DNA from: Leuctra nigra
Lineage: Eukaryota; Arthropoda; Insecta; Plecoptera; Leuctridae
Direction: 5' to 3'
NCBI GenBank assembly: GCA_934045905.1
Contig: OW203762.1
Coordinates: forward strand, 7,378,001 to 7,442,000
DNA: 64,000 nt
Positions within the stretch are counted from its first letter, which is position 1, and each line of letters starts with the position of its first letter. The notes beneath the pieces were generated by a model. That model was not told the DNA's origin and ran no database searches. It was given only the letters and a program-made list of their open reading frames with translations. The position numbers and the translations under genes were made by a program. Shown here in pieces: positions 1 to 12,981 of this stretch.

Positions 1-2078
1 TTGACTGCGCGAGAGTTCCTCTACATTTCATAAATATAGACCAGCTCGCTCGCCTGGAATATATTATTCCGTTCATCTTTGCAATCCATTCATTATAGAC
101 TCATGTATAGCGGGGTCTCTACAGATGGCGTGCATTTGTATGCTTTTTCAAAGAGATGACGTTAGCTCGACGTCACGGAGCAAAACTTCCAAACCTCCCC
201 ATCAAAAAATTAATAAAATACGAATTAATGTGTGTGGAATGATATAGGGTAGTTTCGAAATATAATTCTATCGCCGCTGGCTTCTATGCTCGTGATGAAT
301 AGAAACAATAATATGCACAGGGGAGCGAGGGGGGGGGGGGGAGAGTGATGAGGGGCGGGGGGTGAGAATGGCGGCCTGATATTCAGAGAGATAAATCATC
401 ATTGACGGAAATTAATCAAAACAAGACAAATGATTCGTTACGTTTTATGTACATTTTTTATCGACTAAATCAAGTATCATTTGGTACAAACGACAGGTAG
501 AATTATTAATCTAGCAGGGACGTTTGAAGAAAGATTAGTTTGATCTCCGAGCCCGTATTTTATCCATTCTAAATCCCCTCTAATACTGTAGGTACCGATT
601 GTGAGAAGGGTTTAGGATATTTGCAATCGCATTGTCAATAATGTCAAGTACAAAAAATTGAAGAAGCGAATGTGATCAGTGAAGAGTTCTTTTTTGAAAA
701 TGAATTGTGTCGATGCAACGGGGGTTGAGGGTTGAGGGGTGGGGGGTGGGTCTAAAGCCGCCGACCCATCTCGGACGAAATAATAAGCGGGCCGGGGGTT
801 GAGGACCGTGATCGATCTAATGCCGTGGGCATTGACGGTCGGGTGTTCGCGATCTCAGACCGCGGTGCGATTTTATTGCATACAATCGATCCGAGGAAAC
901 CTCCATTTCGTCTGACAAATCGTAACAATGATAGCTGCAACATTCCCCAGTCGAGCCGCAGAAAAATGGCAAATAGGAGACGACATTTTATGTAGCTTCA
1001 ATTCTGAAGATGTAGGCAAAGACAGAAGGCGGACGAAAAGCCAATTTCCAATATCTCTCCCAGAGCATTTTCATCACCGCAATTCGGTACCGTCGACTTG
1101 TGTATTACCTACTTATTTATATAATAGCTACAAAACGAAATTTCCTTCGTTTCCTTTGATGTCGTTTATTTCTTGACTCAATCTCCAAGCTAAAACACTG
1201 GCAACTTAATAGAAACTGCAAATGCAGTGACAGCTCTTCCAAAGCACCTGAGAATAACACGGACGTGATAGCAGATGCATAATTACAGATCTAATTAATC
1301 CGGTGCAGATTGCCTCCATGTGACAGATTGTTTAATATGACAGAGCGGCGCAGTGCAGTTGAATTATTGTGCGTTTCAGATGGGAAGGCAAACACAATCA
1401 ATGCGCCGCTATCTGCCATGTTCAAACAAATAGAACGTTTCAAACGCAGCGATATGTTATTGAAGTCTTCAAAGGCGGATTCATTGGCGAACCTGGCGGG
1501 GTCATATCGAGGTATTTAAAAACAATTGCAGTTAACTCGGTGGTTCAGCACATTTAGAAACAATTGTGCAGATGACAGAATTTCTGATTCTGATTCCAAA
1601 ATAGCATTCTGAAATTTTCTAAGAAATTGCCAATTAGTAGTTATTAGTTGCGTTATTAGACTGGATTATTAAAGTTTTCAAATGTGATTTTATTTACGAA
1701 TTATGAGGATCATCGAAATATTTAAAAACGATTGAAGTACAACTGATGGTTCAGCAATTTTAGAAACAATTATGTAGATGAACTTTTCATATTATCATTG
1801 CAAAGATCTTCCGTTTTAGTGCTTTGGAATTACAACATTTTGAAAAACACTTGCGAAGTCATCGGCCGCCCATTTTATTTTTCTATCACATCGATGAGAA
1901 ATCCAACGCCTTGAAACATACTTAGCACTCTGTGGATGCAATTAGCAAGCAAGAAAATGTTATCACCCGGCTTTCAATGCAGTAGTGGAGCTTCACACGA
2001 TTCCGGCCGAGTTCATGGGGTATACGGCTTCTAACGACAGACAACATTCAAAATTCACTGCGCATGCGCGACGTGCCG
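1..2078. other. intergenic, no gene seen
   Basis: I find no supportable gene here. Open frames are short, lack recognisable domains and often lack an ATG. A run of G lies at 329-342. A diverged direct repeat of about 80 bp occurs at roughly 1510-1590 and 1717-1790 (shared core TATTTAAAAAC and a following GGTTCAGCA), probably a local duplication or two copies of an old repeat. Confidence 0.6.
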
Positions 2079-2361
2079 TGATGCATGTTGGGCTTAGGAT
2101 GTGAAGAGTTTGACAGCTGCCTGGTTGACAGTGCTGAGATGCATAAAGGAAGAATGTTTTTCGGTGTTTGTTATGTTATATCATCTCTGTATTTAAATGT
2201 AACTAATTTTATTGGTATTCAACATTATTTTATGAATAATACTAAGAATAGCAGATCGTACGGAACTGTGTGTTGTGTTCCATTGAGCAAAAATAACACT
2301 AAATTTAGCCGTGAAGTGTCGTTTCACTACTTTCAAGGGACATTGATTTGAAGAAAGAATG
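2079..2361 (+). repeat. left arm of ~280-bp inverted duplication
   Basis: This stretch matches the reverse complement of 2784-3062 at roughly 90% by eye, including the shared block around TTTGACAGCTGCCTGGTTGA. Together they form an inverted pair separated by about 420 bp. The arm contains the first half of a THAP-type zinc-finger coding relic, so the duplication copied part of a transposase-like or THAP gene. No clean target-site duplication was found. Confidence 0.75.
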
Positions 2362-2514
2362 AGGCGTGTGAGGCGAATTGGATCTCAGGGAAAATGTAGT
2401 AAATGGTCCCCTATTAAGAACCACAGAATATGTGGTGCACATTTTAACAAATCTGGTTATAAGAAATATGAAGAAAAATTGCCCTGTTTTTCCCCTAACA
2501 AAATGAATAAATGA
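2262..2514 (+). pseudogene. THAP-domain relic (transposase or THAP-protein fragment)
   Basis: Conceptual translation gives a THAP zinc-finger pattern in two frames. A Cys-Cys-Val-Pro start at about 2271 is followed by the VSFHYF block. After a frameshift near 2350-2360 come the conserved Trp-x-Pro (KWSPIKNHRICGAHF) and the final Cys-x2-His of the fold. In THAP proteins the first two Cys and the later Cys-His coordinate one zinc. The domain is frameshifted and no downstream transposase domain follows, so it is a dead fragment. Sources could be a P-element-type transposase or a host THAP protein. The 5' half is repeated in inverted orientation at 2784-3062. Confidence 0.6.
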
Positions 2515-2783
2515 ATAAACCGAAATGAATAACCAATAGGTCAGATTGATTTGTTAATTAGTTATGTATACAGGAACATACTTTGTCACATTTTGTCAGA
2601 ATTTCTGACAAAAATAAGATTTTCGGCTACCTACAAATGTCCTGTTTGTTAAGAGGAAAAATAACTTGAATACCCCTGAAAGCGATAAATATGATTTCAA
2701 GCCCAGGCTAATAATATCTACAATATTGGATTTACATCTTACACTAAAAATTTTCAACAAAAACATAATTTATTGCGTCTTAT

Positions 2784-3062
2784 CCATTCTTTCTTCAAAT
2801 CAACGTCCCTTGAAAGTAATGAAACAACACTTCACGGCTAAATTTAGTGTTATTTTTGCACAATGGAACACAACACATTGTTCCGTACGATCTGCTATTC
2901 TTAATATTATTCATAATTATGTTGAATACCACTAAAATTAGTTACATTTAAATACAGAGAGGATATAACATAATAAACACCGAAAAACATTCTTCCTTTA
3001 TGCATCTTAGCACTGTCAACCAGGCAGCTGTCAAACTCTTCACATCCTAAACCCAGAATGCA
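2784..3062 (-). repeat. right arm of ~280-bp inverted duplication
   Basis: Reverse-complement partner of 2079-2361 with scattered substitutions. It carries the N-terminal half of the THAP relic on the minus strand. The divergence between arms indicates an old duplication. Confidence 0.75.
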
Positions 3063-4548
3063 ATGTTGATAGTTGTAGATGGCGCTCGGGGTTTAAAATG
3101 TTGTCTATTACTTTTCAAGTCGCTCTTTCTCTCTCCCCCCTGGGGGAAGGAAGCATGTAATAAAGGGGTCTATACATTTTGTGCCAGCAACCTCTTGACT
3201 CTCTCCACCACGGCGTCATCGAGTTCGATCATGTACATGAATGTGTCGACTTCGCAGCGTCCATTCCGTTCAATTGCAACTCACAGAAACAGCTGACAAA
3301 GAGATCTCACTGATATTGAACTGCATTTGGATTTTGGCTGCGAAGCCAACTGGCTGGATCTGAAAGAGTTTATTGCATTTGCTTATGCTTCCTTGCCTAT
3401 TTTAATTGACGCCCTCGGTAAGGGTGGGAGAATAAATGAACAATGGGCCTCGTCTGTGCTTTGTTCCGCAGTCAAGCGAATGCTTCCATTCAACTATTTT
3501 GGCACTCAGATGTTTTTGTTCGTCCTCTTGATGTCAAACCACATAATCTATCAAGCTTAAACTTTGAAGAAGCTTTATTTTTTTAGTTACACGTTTTGTG
3601 GCTTATATTTCAACGTTTTCTCATAAACGCGATAATATTTATTTACTTACGACAAGTTTCCTCCATCCATAACCAATTGAAGATTTTTTTAGGATAAAAA
3701 GCATGAAATAGTTGCTATGGTTTCGGCTGTGAACGAGTATGAGATAGTGTTTGACCGCAGAACTTCCGTGGCCAATTTAAAATATCTTTTCGCCGATAGA
3801 TTGCAGTTAGTCAATCGAAATGCTCTCGTCCAAACTTTCTCGTGCAGTAACGAGTATTATTTTTGTCCTGAACATAAAATAACTTCTTCTATTCTACGAC
3901 CAAATGCATGATGAAAGCCGTTCTCCGTGACTAGAAATCACCACCAGCCACCATGCAAGAATAATTTTCAACGCATGATTGCCTTTTTTGCTTTCAAAGA
4001 GAATATAATAGACGCCCCGAAAATGTTCGGTCGTCGCATGTATAATTTCCCAGCTACGGAGTCGCCGTGCAATGTGGATGTACATTGTGCACTTCGCCGC
4101 TCCTTGATTACCGACCGAGCCAGCGTGTCGTGTTGCTCATTGCAAACATCGCCAACAGATTGCAGATCAAGAGATTCCAAATATTCGAATTGAAAACTAG
4201 AGGAAAACAACGTGCTGAGAGAAATGTTTCCATTCTTTCAAACATGCACGATTCAGCTGTTTTTTCTTCCTGCAATGTTACTAAACTGAAAGAAGCAATG
4301 AATGATTCATATTCATTTCTTGAAAGCTGGAGTTGTCATTTGTCTTTATCACGCAAATAAACTCTTCTTACGATGGCGAATGTAAGTTGTGAACTGGTGA
4401 AGCGATATTCTGCAGAAACAATGGCGCATAATGAACGTGATTTCGCACTCTTGACGAAATAAATGACAGCGAGTTTGAACGCATTTCAGATGCCAGTGAA
4501 GCATCTCGAGCGACTGGATCGTGTTCGAGTCCTTTCCGCTTTAGTTAT
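3063..4548. other. no gene supported
   Basis: Open frames of 60-97 codons occur on both strands but overlap one another and show no domain I recognise. A short stretch near 3196-3306 reads like a coding fragment but has no partner exon, so I do not call it. Confidence 0.5.
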
Positions 4549-4556
4549 CTGAAAAT

Positions 4557-5816
4557 CAGGGGCGTGCGGTGCAGGGTAGGCAAGGTAAGCAGTGCGTACC
4601 CACTTATTCTGAGCAGTTCTTATTTCTTTAAAAATATAAATTAATAATTTTTAAATGTCATTTGAACTGTTTTTTTTTATAATTGTTGCTCTCCTGCAGT
4701 AAAAGTATTCTTTTGCCAACATCATAGTTGATCATTCAACTACGTTCGTGCGTCACGAACGCACTCGTATGCGCGAGAGAGTCGATGTTTTTCAAGGGTA
4801 GGTAGTGGAATAAGCACTGAGGAACCCTGCGTTCGCTCGGATACGAAAGCGCGCGTTCGTCCCGAGACCATCTGGACGAACGGTTGTCTCTTGTCCTTTT
4901 TGACCATTGCGCCATATGCCTGTGTTGCATGCAACTCAAGTGGTCGAAACGCAGTGACTCTGGATGCGTATTGCCATTAAACCCATCATCCCCATGCAGA
5001 GGGCGCACCCAAAACTCAGACTTGCAGCATAGCTTTTCAAGCACATGTGTTGTTAGTGTGAGCCAGTAGTGCACCAACTAGTCAAGTCTTTAGGTAGGGC
5101 ATTGTTTCTCGCAGTGATATTCTCTCAATTTTCTTCAATACGAATGAAATGACTAATAATATGAACAGTGACGGAACTACGGAGGAAACTTTCATTGAGA
5201 TATCATCCTGGTGAGTCCATAAACTGTTCGTGTATTATGTAACAAAACAGTGGCGGCTATTTGGCTTTACAACAGGTGTTCAATTACATAGAAGGACGTA
5301 GAAGAAAGTACTCTAAGAGGAGAGCCCCCAGCAGATGCGGGGCCGGGGCGCATAACCCCGGATTTTTTTGTATCTTTAGTTTGAAATTGATGCATTTTTA
5401 CGTCTTTTGGAGAGCAAAATGATTAGACAAAATATTTAACTTCCTACTTCCTGGATTAGGGAGCACTTTTAAATAATTTTCTTGGATGATCAGGTGTGCA
5501 ATTGTCACACCTTGCACACTGTAATAGCCGCCACTGTAACAAAACCTAAAAGATTATAGTTCTCGTTGGGTTCATTGGGATGCAGTTCAGTTTTCAGTGA
5601 TATTTTTAACATCATGTCACTATCGCATCTACGAAAAATATTAGTCTAAACCGCGTAAAAATGCACTAAATGCAATTGCGAAATTGAAAATTTTTCCGGG
5701 CCTACGCGGCCCGGACCCGCGGATGGCTGGGGGGCCCTCCCCCCATACCCCCCATTGATGTCTTATAAAACACTACTTTCTGCGTACCCACTACAAAAAT
5801 CCACCGCACGCCACTG
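4557..5816. mobile_element. hAT-type DNA transposon, non-autonomous
   Basis: The element is bounded by an exact 8-bp target duplication CTGAAAAT at 4549-4556 and 5817-5824. Its termini form an imperfect inverted repeat: CAGGGGCGTGCGGTG at the left, and the complement of CAGTGGCGTGCGGTG at the right. An 8-bp duplication and CAG-starting ends are typical of the hAT superfamily. No transposase frame is visible, so it is non-autonomous at about 1.26 kb. It is itself interrupted by a second hAT-like insertion at 5248-5536. Its 3' part (5690-5760) shares a C/G-rich motif with the element at 41853-42389, suggesting related families. Confidence 0.85.
5248..5536. mobile_element. nested hAT-like MITE
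   Basis: A 289-bp insertion inside the 4557-5816 element. Its ends are the inverted repeat CAGTGGCGGCTATT and its complement. It is flanked by the exact 8-bp duplication TAACAAAA at 5240-5247 and 5537-5544. It has no coding capacity. The nesting shows it inserted after the outer element. Confidence 0.88.
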
Positions 5817-6299
5817 CTGAAAATGTACAGCTAAAACAATGCATGAGCTACACATTCACGCTTCTTGGAGCTGCAACTATCTTTATGCACGGCCATAAAT
5901 TCACTCCATATCCGTTACATAAAAAGAAAACTTCGACATTTTAATATAATACCCACGTTTTCCTACAAATAACGATGCTACATGGCGAGGGTACAAATTC
6001 ACCATTTTGATTCGATTAATTCTTAACAAATGACCTATTTAGGGAATTGAGGCGGGATCCATATGGAACAATGGCAAATGTTTAAAATTCTGATTTTATC
6101 AGCCGAACTCCCTCCCTAAACATCTTCAAACAACTACTAGTTCGAAGGGAACTTTTGAACGTATTTCAAACACAGAAAAGATCGATATTTCTTTAGACCT
6201 TTCTCAAGAAACGTTCGATTCTGGACGTGAAAAATGTCTTCTACCTTGATACGTTCAGTGATTTGCAAGAAGGCGGACGGACGGTTTTTCATTAGACTG

Positions 6300-6600
6300 T
6301 CACTTCGTCCGGCGAGCGAGTCCAGACAAGCAATATCTGATAGTCAATTGGATTTGTGAAGAGCCACGCGGGTCTGTGGTTCGATTCCTGCCAAATCAAC
6401 CATGGCCGACAAACTTCTCCTTCCTTTGTCCAGGCCTAATCCCGGGTTTACCTGATCCCAGCCCAGCTTTCAGAGAGAAAAGAATCATATTTCAGAATCT
6501 TTGGGCGGCGTGGTCCAATGTGGTGCAGGCCACACCATTACCATTTTACAGCCCAAACAGATTTTATTTTTAAACAAAATAAAAGATTTATATTGGCCCT
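6300..6600 (+). repeat. possible tRNA-derived SINE
   Basis: A B-box-like internal promoter GGTTCGATTCC lies at about 6376-6386. Unique-looking sequence follows, ending in an A/T-rich tail near 6560-6590. I could not identify a convincing A box at the usual spacing, so a Pol III-derived SINE is only a possibility. Confidence 0.3.
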
Positions 6601-9600
6601 ATTTCTTTGACCTGCGACTTTACTTTAAACTCATAAATAAAGAATGTCTTTTAAAATAATAAATGTACAATTCACCCGTGCGCGATGACTCCAAGCTTAG
6701 TGACTAATTAATGTTATTCAATTTCAGTTGTTTCCGTAACTAAACGAAGGAAAGAATCAGTGACAGAAAACCTCTCTTCCTCGGCCTTCTATTTGTCTCC
6801 ACCGCATTTCCCGTACACAATAAAACTCTCAAATGAGAGTCGAGAGAGACCACACCAAAACGACGTTGAAAAACAAGTAGAAAAATACTTGATTCCGTCA
6901 TGGTCGGGCGCCGGCGGGGACCGAACACGCGTCTTCGAGGGAATGAGATTCTGCTCGCAGCCACCACCCACTATGATTATATGCGGCATGTCTTCTCATG
7001 CATGCATGCGTATTCTTTTACAGAAACCAAAAACTCATCCACTTCAAAACAACAGAAAAAAATAACTGAGAGACAGATTGCACGGCGTAACCGCATGTTT
7101 CCTCTGTTATTTACTTTGTAATTGAAATTGAAGAGTTCTCCGGCGTGAGGACGTTCTTGTGAGCAGGTGGCACAAGAGGAAGAGTTGTAAAAATATAGGC
7201 AGGTGACATAGAAGAGAGGGTAAAGAAGTTAATACTTATTAATTTGAGCCGGTATCAATAAAAACCAGAATAATTAGTCTTGATTATGCCTGTACACGGT
7301 GGCAACTCGCTTTCAGAACTTCTTATGGAGATTTTTTCTTCGGACTACAAGTAGAATTAATTATTTATATGCGATCAAGTTACTCTTATAAATCAACATA
7401 AATGTCGATGGCATGTAGGTAGGTTAATTAATTTGATGATCCAACATCACGATATGACCAATAAGGCACTAAGTTTTTAATCGCATAAATTAGTTTTCTC
7501 GTTTTTTATGAAGTTTTGGCACTGCATCACTCTTGTATCACTCCGCGGCACGCTATTTTCCACCACACATTCATGCAAGAGCTTTCGAAGAGATTAGCAA
7601 ATCCGCGCTTTTGTTCTCCGCAAAACAAGATCTAGAATTCTCCAAACCTAAACTTTTCCATTTATCCAATTCCATTCATTTAAAATACCATAGAACACTT
7701 TAGTAGAACTTCACCAGATTAATGGGATTGGGGCCACACCTTTTCAACAACTTTTTGATAATACGATCAAAATAACCGTCGAATCAAGTTTACTCTGACA
7801 CAACATGGGCGAGGAAATCATCAAATGGAAGCCGCGGAATTGGTTTGGTAACATTTCGCCCTGACATTTCCTAGTCGGCATCACGGTAATTCGAATTACG
7901 TTCTGAATTGCTTGACATTTTGTCGCACAGTCGCCAGGCATTTCATGACGGACGGCGACAAACATTATGACGTCTTCGGATTGCATTCACGGCCAACCTT
8001 GAATAAATACCATACACACGAGTAACGCAATTACGAAATCAGTATTCCACATTTCTTTCAAGAAAACTACGGATAAAATTAATTATGATTGAAATGCTTT
8101 GCGATTTGAACGTTTCAATTTGCGTCGAACGAGTTGAGTTGTTATTTTCACGTTCTGGATGCCACAGACATTTGTAAATGGTACAAAATATCGAAAACGA
8201 GCTAAACAGCAAGAGACCAACATGCGGCGTACTTCTCATGAAAAATAGATCAATATTACACACAATAATTAATCATTGTCACTCCAGAAGTTTGCTTTGT
8301 TTTCGTAAAATTCAAAACATCCCCAATCTCTTCCGCAACTCCGCTCGCTCGTATACCTCCCAGCGAAATCCGTGCGCTGTAACAACTGAATCTGGATAAA
8401 AGGGCACATGGGCAGGGTAAAACTGGGCAGGGGTTTACTGGATGTAAACCTATTCCGCCCTATCATCAATATTCTATTATCAAGGCGTACACAAGAGACG
8501 CGCAAAATTGATGATCAAAGGAAATTCTCCCAGCGCGATGTAAAATATCTCGACATGAACTGCATTATACCGTTTCCAGAGATACACCTTTGTGTTCACT
8601 ATGCACTTCCACATGAGAACAAAGTTGCAAACGTGGGGAAAAGAAATTAACCCGATTACGTTGTTCTACAGCTGCTATAATTGCATTGTATCTGGAGCTG
8701 GACCAAATCGCTGGATGCTGGTCCGACAAACTCGAGAGCAATCTCGACGCTACTACTAAAATATACCGCTTAGTTAACGCAACGAGGCTGTAATTAGTGA
8801 CCACGAGTTGTATTAATTACTCACCCCCGCCCCTGCAGCCCATCCCCGCGGCCCCCAGGGTGCGGGGGGTGGGGGGCGGGGTGGAATGCAATAAAACAAC
8901 GAGTAGTTGCCACGCTGCATTGTCAGTATTATTGTACTGCCTAGTGCCTACAGATTCGGGTTTCAATACACTCTGCACTGCCTGGCGCATTGCCTACGCC
9001 CTTTTAACCCTCGGGGATCTTGCGTTGCGTTTTCGAGTAGTAGTTTTATTACCTGCTCTTATCTCTCCATAAATATTATTTGAAACGGGCGATTACTTCA
9101 AATCAAACTACTTAATCAAAATCGTTTTCGTACTCAATTCATCATTGATTAACAATAAAGAAAGAGGGATATCATGTCCTTGAAGTTATATATTTCATTA
9201 TTCACAGAAATGGGCTTAAGTAACTTGTTTTCAATATAAGCAATGTTGACGCATTTCTACATAATAACAATACATTGAAGGGCGGTGACAAATAATTTTT
9301 CAACAATCTGAAGTGCCATCTAGTTTGTCCGTGGAACAAGTTATCGGTAGGCAGTGCACGAATGCGCAGTATAAGATGAGCAAGACGGCAATAAAACTGT
9401 GTGGAGAGAGAAGTAAGGGTGCAGGAAGTGTTCAAGCTACAGACAAGAGATTGAACTTCTCTCGATTTCATGCTTATTCAATATAACAGTCTCGCGTTGA
9501 GAGAGAATTCCGCGATAGCCGAGAAAAGATTACCGCTTGTGGTCTCTGTAACTGACGCAAAGATGAAAGATGAAGGCGCGGTAGGAAAAGAAGTCCTAAT

Positions 9601-10177
9601 CGGAAAATAATATAGAAACCATTTCGCATTTTCATCAACTGTGGCGGTGAAACGATCCGATTCTAATATAATAAGCAAGAAACGACACAAAGGAATTTCA
9701 ATGCAGCTTTCTCAATAACTATTCACGAATGCATATGACGACAATTGGCATTCAAAACATCATGTGTAGTATTAATATAGAACCGTCTGAATGAAATCAT
9801 GTCCCATAGAACAATGCATAATAAATATATAATCCATTCAAATTGTTGTTCTCTTTAGTTATTTTTTTTAGTTCGGGACATACAATTGTTCAAAAGTCTA
9901 GTTTTAAAATAAACAGTGATACTTGTGATACTTGTAACACGACGCATTGTTCTGCTATTGTCTTGGTTTTTGTCTGGCTAGCATATCTGTGTGTGTGCGT
10001 AATAGGAGACAAGAATAAGAAGAAGCAAGCAGCCATGATTGCTAGCGACAATTGTGTCGAATTAGTGCGGATTATGCAACTCTTCAATTGCATTACTTCC
10101 ACTTACAGAGCGAGTGCAAGTTGTTGCAATGAGCGATGCGTTCAGTTAGGTTATTGCGCAACTTGTGAAGGGTGCAC
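6601..10177. other. intergenic, no gene seen
   Basis: No supportable coding exon. The longer frames (for example 9843-10238) begin with non-ATG codons and show no domain. A G-rich run lies at about 8850-8885. Confidence 0.5.
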
Positions 10178-10581
10178 CAGTGGCGTGCCACCAACCCATT
10201 CTTACCATGCTCATCGTACACATTCGCAAGTGTTTTAATGTGTACAAAAGTAATCTACCTACCTACTGTAATTATGACTTAGAAAAATAAAAAAATAAAT
10301 AGTTAATTTGGTATACTTTCATACGTTACTCATATAAAATGGCACAGTTGTTAAAACATAAACATTTTCGTAATTATGAAAATTAAGTGTAGATTGTACC
10401 TAGTGTAATGAGAATTCTAATGAAAATATGTGGTGTAACGTCACGAAGTAATTGAACACAAGTACCTAATAAAGCAAGCTGGCTGGTATTTGTGATATGC
10501 AACGTGGTGTGTGGATATTGCATAGTGCCGAACCCCCGGGTACGTGCCCGTGCGTGTACGAAACAGGTCGGCACGCCACTG
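10178..10581. mobile_element. hAT-like MITE
   Basis: The termini are inverted repeats starting CAGTGGCGTGCC at the left and ending in the complement at the right. Flanking 8-mers GGGTGCAC (10170-10177) and GGGTGAAG (10582-10589) match at 6 of 8 positions, consistent with an aged hAT target duplication. No coding capacity. Confidence 0.6.
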
Positions 10582-10589
10582 GGGTGAAG

Positions 10590-12441
10590 CAAGGCCTCTA
10601 TATGCAGCCTGACACATGAGGGCCACGGAGGTTGTGAAAAGCGGCCACCAAGCCTAATTACCCGTATATTACTCACGAAATTATTTATTAAAATGTCACC
10701 GTGTAGCCATAAACATCACGATTGATAATTCAGACCTGTATGCTACATGCATGCTCAGTAAACTCATGCAAGGGCAACTCGGCGCAATGTTATAAGAGTG
10801 TTCAAAATTAAAGTTTACTATTTCCGCCTCCAGGCCATTCCAGTGTAATTGGAATTACGAGCGTGGCCATTTTCGCGTCTAGCATTTAGAAGTCTTCCCA
10901 ATACGGACACGCATTCGGCTTATCTTGGGTCGTTCCATTTGGAAACGTCGCGTCGGGAAAGCAACGGAGGACACTTTTCTAATATGGCGCTATTATGGAG
11001 GGGTGGAGAACGCCATAATCTCGTGGAATTACACATGCAAATAGCGTGGCCACGCGTCGACTTGCTGAATCAGCCATTTGCCGCGCTCCTCCTAAGACCA
11101 AACTAAGACTTTGTACCGCATAAAAAGCTCAAGTTACGTTAGAGGCGACTTAAAAGCTTAACATAATCTGGCAACCCTGCGACGTCACTTTCGAAGCTTT
11201 ATTTGGCTTCGTAAACTGAGTTTCGTTACTCGTACCTGGTCGATGGGAGGGAATGTGTTTTCTCTATTTTTATTACGGCCACTCATAAAATACATTTGTA
11301 TTCTAAAATTTTGTGAAATATAATAAAGCTTGTGTCGTCCCGTAGAGAGGGGAATGGCGGCCGGCTGTGCAACTAATAATATAAGAGCGAGAAAGAGGAC
11401 GGGGGCCAAAAGGAGACCGCAGCAAATCCGGAAAAGGGCGGGCGCTGCAGGAAGAGGGAAGGAAATGAGGGAAACATGGCAAAAACACCATCATCATTAA
11501 ACCAATTATGCATTCATTCGACGCAAAAAGAAGAAATAGACACATTTATGAGTATCCGCCTCTTGCTTATCGACCGAAAGAACGAAGCTTAGAAGAGGAA
11601 TGACATCAATGCAGAGCCGAAGAAAGGAAACATTTCATTGTAAGAAACTTTTCAACTGCAAACTTGAGTTTTTCCATGGCGGCGAGGAATCCAGCCACCG
11701 CATGGCATGCATTATAGAAGAACTCCTGAACGTATACAGAATATTAACATTCCGGTCACAAAAATTGTGATTTTAATTTAACGTTGCCTTCCTGACAGGA
11801 AGTTCATGACTTGTAATAACCGGGTCCTTGTTTCAACCAAGGCATAAACCGGATAAATTACCAGTTGAAGATAAATCACCGCATATGTGATAAGTAAAGT
11901 AGAAACCTTCTAGTTTATAGGAATACAACTGCGATCTTGTCCGATGGATCTAGGCTTCCATAAACTAACCAATCAGGCTTACTAAGATCGAGCAATGAAT
12001 AAATAATGTGCAACGTTGAATAGCTGTGTCATTTCAGGACGACATATGTTCCTTTTCCATCCCAGCATTTGCTGCGAAGAATAAAGAATGAATGAAGCAA
12101 ACGTTTTCAAATAAAGGCATAAAAAGCGACCTTTCTATGGCTTGGTCGAGTGATGCAGTGCATTTCAAGTATGAATGGCTCAACAAACTGAATTTCGACC
12201 CGCTATGGCGCCATGTGTGTGTAGTGAGAGAATGTTAGCCCATTATAAATGTACTCGGGGGTTGTGCCTGGAAATAAGTAATAGCTTCACGAAAACCTAC
12301 CTTACATTTACATTTTCATTATTTCACCTCCTAGTTGAAACGTGCTATTATTATAAGAAGAAATAATAAGGATGCGGGTTTTTTCAACCAAAAATATAAT
12401 CCGTTTATTGGAATGTTTCGGAGAGAAATCGGGACTGCAAA
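10590..12441. other. intergenic, no gene seen
   Basis: Only short frames without recognisable domains; no repeat structure stands out. Confidence 0.5.
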
Positions 12442-12981
12442 ATGGCTGACAACCAGGACTCGATATTATATCAATCCGGTTACAGAAATTGGAATAACAT
12501 TTCTATAAAAGCGGAATTGAAAGTACCACCAGAGATATTATTCTATTTCCCTAGCGGGGCCAGGAAAGTTCGATCGGCGATCACTAATGCAATTGAATTA
12601 CTTTTCGAAGCGAGGAGCGGAGGAAAGGACTGGCATTATCGGCAGTTACAATGTCCACAGAAAAAGTTAATTACCATGGCGTGTTTGTTTGTTCGGCGCG
12701 GCCGTCTGTTTCACACATCTCCTGCTCTGAAGCTGGCGAGGCGAGACGAAGAGACCACCGCGCTTCTTATACGAGATCTCATCCCAGAGAACCAAACAGC
12801 GCCAGTTACTATCAGTTGCTGGAGAAATGGGGCACGGAAATCAAATGGTGTAGCTCTAACGAACCGTGATTATTTCCAATGTTCGACCGTCGATAGTATA
12901 ATCGTAAGGGTTTTTACTTTTTACTTTACCCCACTTATTCGACTCCCAAATACTGATGCACTGTCAAACAATCATACCTAA
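12442..12981 (+). CDS. unrecognised ORF, 179 codons, doubtful
   Basis: An ATG-initiated frame of 179 codons ends at a stop near 12981. The upstream context (AAAATGG) is acceptable for initiation. I see no known domain, signal peptide or membrane segment, and the composition is not clearly coding. It may be a chance frame or part of a decayed repeat. It is listed because it is the longest ATG frame in the first 17 kb. Confidence 0.15.
   Translation: MADNQDSILYQSGYRNWNNISIKAELKVPPEILFYFPSGARKVRSAITNAIELLFEARSGGKDWHYRQLQCPQKKLITMACLFVRRGRLFHTSPALKLARRDEETTALLIRDLIPENQTAPVTISCWRNGARKSNGVALTNRDYFQCSTVDSIIVRVFTFYFTPLIRLPNTDALSNNHT

Noticed and set aside
3190..3910. Possible host exons (peptides such as IEFDHVHECVDFAASIPFN)
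   Set aside because: Short, no matching neighbour exon or recognised family, and splice sites could not be fixed.
9843..10238. 131-codon Cys-rich frame
   Set aside because: Starts with TTG, overlaps the boundary of a hAT-like MITE, and shows no known cysteine pattern.
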